A stretch of 64,000 bases of DNA from SG8-4 sp964598225 (GTDB taxonomy: Bacteria > Planctomycetota > Phycisphaerae > Sedimentisphaerales > Anaerobacaceae): positions 1-64,000 of the forward strand of contig CAZRBG010000026.1 in assembly GCA_964598225.1 (NCBI GenBank), given 5' to 3'. Both the position numbers and the translations under genes were made by a program. The notes under the pieces were generated by a model. It was not told the origin of the DNA. It worked only from the letters and a program-made list of their open reading frames with translations, and did not search any database. Shown in pieces: positions 15,712-23,584 of the stretch (positions are counted from its first letter, which is position 1; every line of letters starts with the position of its first letter).

Positions 15712-17877
15712 ATGGCTCAGAGACATCTGAACGTATACACAATTCTGTTGCTTCTTGCCGGGCTGGTGTCGGGCGATAATGTTAAAATGAAGCCCTTCAC
15801 GATGGACTGGCGGGATAATAGTAACTCACTGGTCGACATTTCGTTTCTTCTCGATGCCCCGGCGGGCAAAGACGGCTTTATCGGCACGAGCAAGGGCCAC
15901 CTGGCAAAACCGGACGGCGAGCGTTTTCGAATCTGGGGAATCAACTTCACGGGCTCTTCGTGTTTTCCCAGGAAGCAGGATGCTCCGATAGTCGCCGAGC
16001 ATCTGGCCCGCTTCGGGATCAATTGCGTCAGATTCCACTTTCTCGATTCGAATTGGTCGGACAACGTGTTTATTGAAGGCCGGGACGACACGCGCGCTCT
16101 GGATGAGCAACAGCTCGATAAGTGGGACTTTTTTGTCGCCGAGTTGAAAAAACGCGGCATATACACGAACATCAATCTCAATGTCGGTCGTAACTATCGC
16201 AAGGGCGACGGCGTGAAGGACTACCAGCATCTCGGACTGGCAAAGGTCGTCAACTACTTCGATGATCGCGTCCAGCAGCTTCACAGAGAATATGCCGAAC
16301 AGCTCCTGACCCACTACAATCCCTATACGAAATCGCAGTACCGGCACGAACCGGCGGTTGCGACTATCGAGCTTGTGAATGAGAACTCCATCGTCGAGGC
16401 ATGGTTCAGCGACAGATTGCTCGGCACGAACACCGGCAACCAGCGCGGCACGTGGATCGATATCACGCCGTATTACGCCGAGCAGTTGACTGAGAAATAT
16501 AACGCATGGCTGGCCCGCCGCCTCTCTGCGGCTGAACTGAAGGAATTGCGCAAGACAGCGGGTGTCGGCGATGACGAGTTTGTGCCGCGTCTGACAAGAA
16601 GTCAGTTCGCAAAAGCTGACAAAAAGAGATTTCACCTGGAAGCGACTTTCTACATGGAGCTGGAGCATGATTATTTCACGATGATGTACGAATTCCTGAA
16701 GAAGGACCTCGGCGTCAGGCCCCTGGTAGCCGGCACCAGCGACCACAATCACGGCAGGTCGGGCTATGCTCTGCTGACGTCCACTTCGCAACTGGACATC
16801 GTCGACGGTCACGTTTACTGGCAGCATCCCAGGTACGGCACCGATCCGAAGACCGGGCGGCGGACTTTCTCCATAAAGAATACACCGATGGTCGACGATC
16901 CTTTCAACTCTACGGTGGTTCAACTGTCCCGCTCGGCGGTCGCGGGAAAGCCGTACACCGTCTCGGAGACCAATCATCCGTTCCCGGGCGAATACGCCTG
17001 TGAAGGCATCGGAATACTGGCTGCTTATGCGGCTTTTCACGACTGGGATGGCATCTATTTCTATACGTTCGAGCACAAGAATCCCAAAGAATGGAAACCG
17101 AGAATCAGAGGACACTTCGACATTCGAGCCGATCCCTTGAGAATGACGAATATCGCCGCATGTGCAATGATGTTTCTAAGAAGCGACGTTCGTCCGGCCA
17201 ATGAGACCGTCCGAAGATCGTACTCACTCGAGCAGGTGCGCGAAAGCATCCGCCTGCCCTATTCCGAGCGGACCTATTTCACGCCGGGGTTCTCACTGGC
17301 GATTCCGCTGCGGCACGCCACACGAATAGGCGGGTTCGACGAATCTTACGGCCAACACGCCGAAGCAGGCCGGGGCAGCCCGACCGTCTCCGACACGGGC
17401 GAACTGGCGTGGTATCATCCTGAAAAGGGCAAAACTTTCGTAACTGTGGAGACTGATAGGTCGCAGGCGATGCTCGGCTTCCTTAAAGGATGCGACTACA
17501 AACTGAAGAACCTCTCGGCGAAAGTTGAAAATGAGTTCTGCTCGATAATCCTGACCTCGCCGGACGATCAACCAATATCCCGCTCGGAGCGTCTGCTTCT
17601 CGCAGCGACGGCACGCTCGGCCAACAGCGGCATGGTCTGGAACGACAAGAGAACGACACTCACCGATTGGGGCTCGGCGCCGACTGTTATCGAGCCTGTA
17701 AAAGGAGAAATCGTCCTGCGAAATCTGAAACCTTACCGGCGAATGGAAATGATCCCTCTTGATGGCGGTGCCAAACCTTCGGGCCAGTCAATCAGCCGCC
17801 GCGCAGGCAGGGGAGATGTTACACTGCCGATCGGAGAGCAGGCCACCACATGGTATATGATAAAAGTTGATAGATAG
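15712..17877 (+). CDS. Exported glycoside hydrolase, GH5-like (clan GH-A) barrel
   Basis: 721 residues with AAGGAGG at 15700-15706. A signal peptide (VYTILLLLAGLVSG) is followed by a TIM-barrel resembling the cellulase/mannanase superfamily. RFRIWGINFTGSSCFP opens the barrel, FGINCVRFHFLD is strand 2, and VATIELVNENS holds the Asn-Glu pair with proposed acid/base Glu224. KPYTVSETNHPFPGEY holds the proposed nucleophile Glu419. Between them VDGHVYWQHP gives the His-Tyr aromatic motif. The C-terminal 200 residues look like beta-sandwich. The order fits a clan GH-A retaining hydrolase acting on an extracellular polysaccharide. It is followed after 24 bases by the SGNH/BNR gene, likely one transcript. 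Substrate and exact family are not determinable here. Confidence 0.78.
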   Translation: MAQRHLNVYTILLLLAGLVSGDNVKMKPFTMDWRDNSNSLVDISFLLDAPAGKDGFIGTSKGHLAKPDGERFRIWGINFTGSSCFPRKQDAPIVAEHLARFGINCVRFHFLDSNWSDNVFIEGRDDTRALDEQQLDKWDFFVAELKKRGIYTNINLNVGRNYRKGDGVKDYQHLGLAKVVNYFDDRVQQLHREYAEQLLTHYNPYTKSQYRHEPAVATIELVNENSIVEAWFSDRLLGTNTGNQRGTWIDITPYYAEQLTEKYNAWLARRLSAAELKELRKTAGVGDDEFVPRLTRSQFAKADKKRFHLEATFYMELEHDYFTMMYEFLKKDLGVRPLVAGTSDHNHGRSGYALLTSTSQLDIVDGHVYWQHPRYGTDPKTGRRTFSIKNTPMVDDPFNSTVVQLSRSAVAGKPYTVSETNHPFPGEYACEGIGILAAYAAFHDWDGIYFYTFEHKNPKEWKPRIRGHFDIRADPLRMTNIAACAMMFLRSDVRPANETVRRSYSLEQVRESIRLPYSERTYFTPGFSLAIPLRHATRIGGFDESYGQHAEAGRGSPTVSDTGELAWYHPEKGKTFVTVETDRSQAMLGFLKGCDYKLKNLSAKVENEFCSIILTSPDDQPISRSERLLLAATARSANSGMVWNDKRTTLTDWGSAPTVIEPVKGEIVLRNLKPYRRMEMIPLDGGAKPSGQSISRRAGRGDVTLPIGEQATTWYMIKVDR

Positions 17878-17901
17878 AGACCGGTTGTAAAGGAGACGTC
17901 A

Positions 17902-19932
17902 ATGTCACTGAAACTACAAGTACTGCCGCTGCTGGTTGTCTTTGTGGCGGCGCAGGCTGTCGGCAACGACGGATACATCATTCGCAAGAATCAGAGGACG
18001 TTAGAGAAGATTGAATGCGTCTATTCTCAAATTCCTCCGGTGCGATACAGCCCGCCGGCGAATCGGTGGAAGAACCTGCCGCAAACAGAAAAATGCCTGA
18101 CAGAAGGCGGGATCCTGACCGTGGTAATGCTCGGCGACAGCATCGTCAACGACACCAGCCGGTCCTGCTGGAATCTCCTGCTGGAGAAAGCGTATCCGGA
18201 GTGCAGGATCGAAAAGATCACATCGGTGCGGGGCTCGACCGGCTGCTGGTGGTATAAGGAGCCGGGCCGAGTGCAAAATTTCGTGCTCGATCACGAACCG
18301 GATCTGGTCATAATCGGCGGCGTAAGTCAGCGCGGCGACATCGATTCCATTCGGGAAGTAATCGGTCAGATTCGTGACGCCTCGGATGCTGATATTCTCC
18401 TGATGACCGGGGCATTCGGGAGGGTCGATCCTCGCGAAGACGAACAATGGAAAAGGATCAGCAATCCCGATCATTTCAGCGATTACCGCAAAGGCCTGGA
18501 GAATCTCGCGCGCGAGGCCGGGGCGGCGTTTATCGATATGGAGCTTGCCTGGGCTACGTATATCCGCGCTTCGGGAAAAGAGCTCGAATGGTTCAAGCGC
18601 GATCCCATTCACGCCAGCGAGCGCGGCGAACAGATTCTCGGCCACATTCTCGCAGCTTACCTCAATCCTCGCGTCACGGCAGACGAGGCGTACATTGTTC
18701 TTTCCGAGCACGGCTGCGGCAGAGCAACGGCGTATTCCGAGTTCAATAAGATCGTCACCATAGGCGAGAGGACACACGTATCATGGCTGGACTCTCAAGA
18801 CGGCAAGTTCCTGGTGCGGATACGAACGCTGAACAGAGACACCGGCCGGTGGTCGCCGACGTATACCGTAGGCGAAGCATTCGACAACCACGGCGGACCT
18901 TCGCTGACCTTCGACGGCGAGGGGTATCTTCACATCGTGTACTATCCGCACCACCATCCGTTTCGCTATCGCAGGTCCCTGAGACCCAACGACGCTTCGC
19001 GATGGACAGAAGAAACGCAGTTCGGCGAGAAATGCACCTATTCTTCGATGATCTGCCTGCCGGACAGCACGCTCGTGCTCGTCTGCCGGGAAAGCTCGAA
19101 AGAACGGTGGAAGCTGAATCTTTACGAGAAGCCTCCGGACACAAACTGGCAGGGTCCCCGAACGATACTGCACGGCCAGGCCCCTGGCGGCTATACTCGC
19201 TGGCAGGCGGCATTAGCGCTCGACCCGGAAGACGAAACGATACACATGAGCTTCATGCTCTACGAGCAGGCGCTGAAGAAGATCGGCTACGCAGTCGGAT
19301 ATCTGCGTTCTAACGATCAGGGACAAACATGGCAGCGATCCGACGGCACGCCCGTCGATCTGCCCGCTACACCTGAGACGATTGACCTCGTCGCCGGCGC
19401 CAGGACCGCCGAAGGGCCGGCCAACTTTCGTCCGGGTAACGTGGCGGTTGATTCCGACGGCGTGCCCTGGCTGATCTACTGCCGCATGGACCGCCAGCCA
19501 TTCGAGACGTGGATTGCGCGGGCCGGTGGAGGCGCACAGTGGCAAAACATTCCGCTGCTGCCTTTTATTCAGAGACGATGGCCAGGCCGCGCCGTCAAGA
19601 CCCCGGGCGGCATCGTGTTCAGCGAGGACAGGATAATGTACATAACCGTAACGACCGTCGACAGCGGCGCGGAAGTCAAACCCGCCCAGTGGGGACATCC
19701 TTCGGCTGAAATCGCCCTGCTCGTCTCCAGAGACTACGGCCGGACTTTCGCCGTTTTCGACGTGTCCGATCCCGACCCTTCGGAGCCCAACTGGCTGCCG
19801 AATCTGGAGCGGCCGACCACTCCGCTGTGGATGTACGCTCCTTCGCTGATATTCACGCATGGCCCCAGGGGGCAGAGCAACAAAGAAATTATGAGCAATC
19901 AAGTGATCTGGTATCATCCAGCCGGTTTGTAG
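17902..19932 (+). CDS. Exported SGNH-hydrolase / BNR-repeat fusion protein
   Basis: 676 residues, start 24 bases after the glycosidase stop. The signal peptide is LQVLPLLVVFVAAQAVG. Residues about 60-255 form an SGNH/GDSL esterase-like domain: VVMLGDSIVND with the nucleophile Ser, a RGSTG block, VIIGGVSQRGD, and DPIHASERG with the catalytic Asp and His. Residues about 260-676 form a BNR-type propeller like the BNR_4 family: HGGPSLTFDGEGYLHIVYY, WRSNDQGQTWQ-like Asp boxes (SNDQGQTW, SRDYGRTF). Such fusions couple de-esterification with polysaccharide lyase or binding activity. Here both activities are predicted only from motifs. The stop codon lies at the edge of a dispersed repeat, so the last residues may be repeat-derived. 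Confidence 0.78.
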   Translation: MSLKLQVLPLLVVFVAAQAVGNDGYIIRKNQRTLEKIECVYSQIPPVRYSPPANRWKNLPQTEKCLTEGGILTVVMLGDSIVNDTSRSCWNLLLEKAYPECRIEKITSVRGSTGCWWYKEPGRVQNFVLDHEPDLVIIGGVSQRGDIDSIREVIGQIRDASDADILLMTGAFGRVDPREDEQWKRISNPDHFSDYRKGLENLAREAGAAFIDMELAWATYIRASGKELEWFKRDPIHASERGEQILGHILAAYLNPRVTADEAYIVLSEHGCGRATAYSEFNKIVTIGERTHVSWLDSQDGKFLVRIRTLNRDTGRWSPTYTVGEAFDNHGGPSLTFDGEGYLHIVYYPHHHPFRYRRSLRPNDASRWTEETQFGEKCTYSSMICLPDSTLVLVCRESSKERWKLNLYEKPPDTNWQGPRTILHGQAPGGYTRWQAALALDPEDETIHMSFMLYEQALKKIGYAVGYLRSNDQGQTWQRSDGTPVDLPATPETIDLVAGARTAEGPANFRPGNVAVDSDGVPWLIYCRMDRQPFETWIARAGGGAQWQNIPLLPFIQRRWPGRAVKTPGGIVFSEDRIMYITVTTVDSGAEVKPAQWGHPSAEIALLVSRDYGRTFAVFDVSDPDPSEPNWLPNLERPTTPLWMYAPSLIFTHGPRGQSNKEIMSNQVIWYHPAGL

Positions 19933-19980
19933 TGGCGGCGTAAGACGTTTCCGCATGGTGGGGCAAGCCCCACCCTACGG
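19925..19980. repeat. Compound palindromic repeat with GGTGGGGC hairpin
   Basis: GTTTGTAGTGGCGGCGTAAG at 19925-19944 matches 15632-15651 almost base for base. It is followed by GGTGGGGC (19957-19964), AA, GCCCCACC (19967-19974), a perfect 8-bp hairpin. It sits between converging genes, and the hairpin may act as a terminator although no T-tract follows. Confidence 0.65.
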
Positions 19981-21765
19981 CTAACGGGGTGAATGCTGAA
20001 GCAGCTCGTAAAGCTGGCGGTAGTAGCCTCGGCGGCGCATCAACTCGTCGTGTGTACCTTCATCCACGAGTTCGCCATGCCGCAACACAAGGATACGCGT
20101 GGCGTGTCTTATTGTTGACAGTCGGTGTGCGATCACGATGCTCGTGCGATTCTCCATCAGCTTGCCGAGCGCATCCTGTATCAGCACTTCAGTGGCGGTA
20201 TCGACGCTGGCGGTGGCTTCGTCAAGGACGAACAGGAGTTCGGGATTCTGCGCCAGCGTGCGAGCCATCGAGAGCAGTTGCTTCTGCCCTAGCGAGAGGC
20301 CTTCGCCGCGTTCGTTCAGTACGGTGTCGTAGCCGTCCGGCATTTCGGAGATGAATCCGTGGGCGTTGACGGTTTTCGCCGCGGCGATAAGATTGTCCCG
20401 GCTAAGGTCCGGATTGAGCAGGGAAATATTCTCCGCTACGGTCCCTGCGAATATGAATGGGTCCTGGAATACGTACCCCAGGCGCTGGCGAAGATCGCTC
20501 TTGCGAAAGGCCCGCACGTCCTTACCGTCAATCTTCACGGCGCCTCGCTGGATGTCGTAGAACCGGCCTATCAGGTTAATGATTGTGGTCTTGCCCGCGC
20601 CGGTGGCACCTACTACGGCGATTATTTCACCGGGTTTTACTTCGAAGCTGAGATTCTGTATCACCCAGTTTTCATGTTCATAGGCAAACCAGACATTGCG
20701 AAATTCGATTTCACCTTCGATGTGCGCCGGCGCAAGCGGCTCCTCGGGATCGGGGATTTCCTCGGGGATGTCCATTATTGCGAAGACTCGCTCTGCGGCG
20801 GCCATCGCCATCTGGAACATGCCGGCTTTGTCCGAGAGAGAGCCGAGCGGGCGGAAAAAGTTACGGATGTACGTCAAGAACGCGATCAGCACACCGAGTG
20901 AAATCAGGTCGCTGTCATTGAGCAACAAAAATCCGCCGGTGCTGAGAATCAATATGAACGAAAGGGCCTGACCGGCCTCGATAACGGGAAAGTACAGGCT
21001 GAACCAGCGGTTCTCTTCGAAATGGGCGGCCCTTAAATTTACGTTGCGTTCCGTGAACTCATCCTGGGCGGCAGGCTCGCGGTTGAACAACTGTATAGTG
21101 GTCATCCCAACGATATCCTCCTGAAGAAGGGCGTTCATCGCGGCCTGTCGGATGCGGATCTTACGATTGGCGTTGCGGAGTTTGCCGTTGATCAAGAACA
21201 GCGCAACAAACAGAAACGGCAGCACTGCAAACAGAGCCAGAGCCACCTGCACGTGGATCCAGAGCATATAGATCATGATGCTCGCGAGCATGAAGAGATC
21301 GGCGACCGTTCCCACGACGCCGTCGGTCACGAACCGCTGGAGCCGGTCGACGTCGGAGGTTACCCTCGTCAACAAAGAACCGACCGGGGTGCGGTCGAAG
21401 TGGCCCTGGTGCAGGAGGATGACTTTCTTGAAAAGGCCGACTCGCAAATCGTATATGATGCGCTGGCCCAGCCAGGTGGTCAGCAGCGCCTGGACGTACC
21501 TTATCAAGTGGCCGGCGAGCGCCAGGCCGACGTAGAGCAGGCTCAATTTAGTCAGGCCTTCGAGACGATCATCTGTAGCAAGGTCCTCATTGAGCAGGTA
21601 CGAATCAGTCATGTATTTTATCAGCACCGGCAGATAGTTGATAGTCGCCGATACGATCAGAATCAGAATCAGCGACAGCAGCATCCATCGCCGGTAGGGT
21701 ATAGAATAACGCAGCAGCCGAAGGGCCAGACTGGATTTGGCGGAAGTCTTGACTTTTCCCGTCAT
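19981..21765 (-). CDS. ABC exporter half-transporter, catalytic-site subunit of a heterodimer
   Basis: 594 residues: six-helix ABC transmembrane domain (about 20-320) and nucleotide-binding domain (about 350-594). Walker A is GATGAGKT (386-393), the signature is LSLGQ (490-494, not LSGGQ), and Walker B LFVLDE carries the catalytic Glu516. ATG overlaps the upstream subunit's stop by 4 bases, so the two are translationally coupled. Paired with its partner, which has Asp at the catalytic position and a normal signature, this is the asymmetric layout known from TM287/288, BmrCD and LmrCD heterodimers. It probably exports lipids or drugs. Confidence 0.9.
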   Translation of the reverse strand: MTGKVKTSAKSSLALRLLRYSIPYRRWMLLSLILILIVSATINYLPVLIKYMTDSYLLNEDLATDDRLEGLTKLSLLYVGLALAGHLIRYVQALLTTWLGQRIIYDLRVGLFKKVILLHQGHFDRTPVGSLLTRVTSDVDRLQRFVTDGVVGTVADLFMLASIMIYMLWIHVQVALALFAVLPFLFVALFLINGKLRNANRKIRIRQAAMNALLQEDIVGMTTIQLFNREPAAQDEFTERNVNLRAAHFEENRWFSLYFPVIEAGQALSFILILSTGGFLLLNDSDLISLGVLIAFLTYIRNFFRPLGSLSDKAGMFQMAMAAAERVFAIMDIPEEIPDPEEPLAPAHIEGEIEFRNVWFAYEHENWVIQNLSFEVKPGEIIAVVGATGAGKTTIINLIGRFYDIQRGAVKIDGKDVRAFRKSDLRQRLGYVFQDPFIFAGTVAENISLLNPDLSRDNLIAAAKTVNAHGFISEMPDGYDTVLNERGEGLSLGQKQLLSMARTLAQNPELLFVLDEATASVDTATEVLIQDALGKLMENRTSIVIAHRLSTIRHATRILVLRHGELVDEGTHDELMRRRGYYRQLYELLQHSPR

Positions 21766-23510
21766 GAATCGCCCTCCAGTTCCTTTTCGATCTTCTGCAT
21801 TGTGTTCAGGTCGCAGTAGTAGCCCGGCCGGGCGATGAGCTCGGCATGTGTGCCGCGCTGGGTAATTCGACCGTCCTCGATCACTATGATCTCGTCGGCG
21901 TATCTCAGTGTTGAGGCTCTGTGGCTTACAAAGAGCGTCGTCCGCTCTTTCATGACCGGCCGGAGCTTGTCCATAATGGCGGCTTCTGTTTGCGTATCGA
22001 CCGCCGAGAGCACGTCGTCCAGAATGAGAATCACCGGATGGCGCGCCACCGCCCGGCTGATGCTCGCTCGCTGGCGCTGGCCGCCGGAGAGAGTTACGCC
22101 GCGCTCGCCTATTATTGTCTCGAATTTCTCGGGAAAGGTCTCGACGTCCTGTCTCAAATGTGCAACGTCGGATGCCCAGTGAATTAGACCCCGGTCGGGT
22201 TCGTGGACGCCGAAACCGATGTTGCTTTCCAGAGTTTGCGAAAAGAGTATCGGCTCCTGAGCGGCAAAGCCGATATGATTGCGCAACACTTCAAGCGGTA
22301 TGACTCTGACGTCGTGTCCGTCGATGCGGATTTGGCCCTGTGTCGGATCGATCAGGCGGGCGACGAGCGAAACAAGCAATGTCTTGCCGCTGCCGGTAGG
22401 GCCGGTTATTCCCAGAGTCTTGCCGGAAGGGATATGAAGATTAATATCGTGCAGGAAACGCCGTCCTTCAATATCCAGCGAGAGGTTTTCGAGTTCGATT
22501 TCGCCCTGAAGGACCTCGATGCTGTTATCGGTACGCTCGGTATCCTTTATGGTCGGTTCCTGCTCGAGTATTTCCTTTATCCGGTCCCAGCTAACTTTGC
22601 CGCGCTGCAGCATGCTTGCCATCCAACTGATCGCGAGCAGCGGCCACTGCATGTAGAGCAGGTACTGGATGAACTGCACCAGCGTTCCGATTGAGCGTTT
22701 GCCGTCTATCACCTCGCGTCCGCCGAGGTTCAGGATCATAACGACGCTCAGGCAGAACCAGAAGGCCATGAACGGCCAGAGGGCCTGCCGGGCACGCTGC
22801 ATTCGCAGATGCAGTTTCACGAGGTCCTGATTGATGGACTCGAACATGCTTATACGCCGCTGCTCGATGGCGAATCCCTTGATGCACCGCACGCCTGAAA
22901 AACTTTCCTGACAGAAGCTGGAGACATCGGAGACTTTTTCCTGCAGCGGCTTCTGACGGCGGCGCAAAGACATAAGCACCAAAAAGAAAACCAAAGTCAT
23001 CGGCAGATATAGAGCCAGCACCAACAGCGCCAATCTTGTATCTGTGACGAGCATGATTAGCGATGCAAACAGCAGCACGCCGACAGTGCGAATGCCCTGG
23101 AGCAGACCCTGGCCTATCGAATCGCGCACGAGGAGCATGTCCGACGACATGCGCGTTATCAAATCGCCGGTGCGCTCTTTGCGAAAGTAGTCCTGATCCA
23201 TCCGAGTCAGATGATCGAACACGTCCTTGCGCAGGGCATATTCGACCTTGTGCGACAGCTTGAGCGGTATCTTGCGCAGGTTCCTCGAAAAATATAGCGT
23301 GACCGCCGAAAGCCCGGCATAAAGCACAAGCAGATTCCTCAGGCCGGAGCGGTCGATAGTCTCGTTGGTAAGACCGTCAATCGCACGGCGCACGAGAAAC
23401 GGCAGGTAGAGATTTACCCCTACCGTCACGACAGCGCATACCACCGTGAGCGCGATTTCAAGCTTGTGCCGGGCGACGTATCGCCATAATCTGACTGATT
23501 TCTCTTCCAT
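21762..23510 (-). CDS. ABC exporter half-transporter, degenerate-site subunit of a heterodimer
   Basis: 582 residues: membrane domain (about 15-310) then nucleotide-binding domain. Walker A is GPTGSGKT (370-377), the signature LSGGQ is intact (474-478), but Walker B ends LILDD, with Asp499 replacing the catalytic Glu. In heterodimeric exporters such a subunit supplies the slow (degenerate) ATP site, and its intact signature completes the partner's active site. It overlaps the downstream subunit by 4 bases. The gene lies 75 bases downstream of, and in the opposite order to, nothing else of its family; the P-type ATPase behind it is on the same strand. Confidence 0.9.
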   Translation of the reverse strand: MEEKSVRLWRYVARHKLEIALTVVCAVVTVGVNLYLPFLVRRAIDGLTNETIDRSGLRNLLVLYAGLSAVTLYFSRNLRKIPLKLSHKVEYALRKDVFDHLTRMDQDYFRKERTGDLITRMSSDMLLVRDSIGQGLLQGIRTVGVLLFASLIMLVTDTRLALLVLALYLPMTLVFFLVLMSLRRRQKPLQEKVSDVSSFCQESFSGVRCIKGFAIEQRRISMFESINQDLVKLHLRMQRARQALWPFMAFWFCLSVVMILNLGGREVIDGKRSIGTLVQFIQYLLYMQWPLLAISWMASMLQRGKVSWDRIKEILEQEPTIKDTERTDNSIEVLQGEIELENLSLDIEGRRFLHDINLHIPSGKTLGITGPTGSGKTLLVSLVARLIDPTQGQIRIDGHDVRVIPLEVLRNHIGFAAQEPILFSQTLESNIGFGVHEPDRGLIHWASDVAHLRQDVETFPEKFETIIGERGVTLSGGQRQRASISRAVARHPVILILDDVLSAVDTQTEAAIMDKLRPVMKERTTLFVSHRASTLRYADEIIVIEDGRITQRGTHAELIARPGYYCDLNTMQKIEKELEGDS

Positions 23511-23584
23511 GTCGTACTCGCATTGTGTTCGGCGCCGCTGGAGCGCGCGGCAGGCGGTGCGCCGAACTTAAACGCTGAGGTGAT

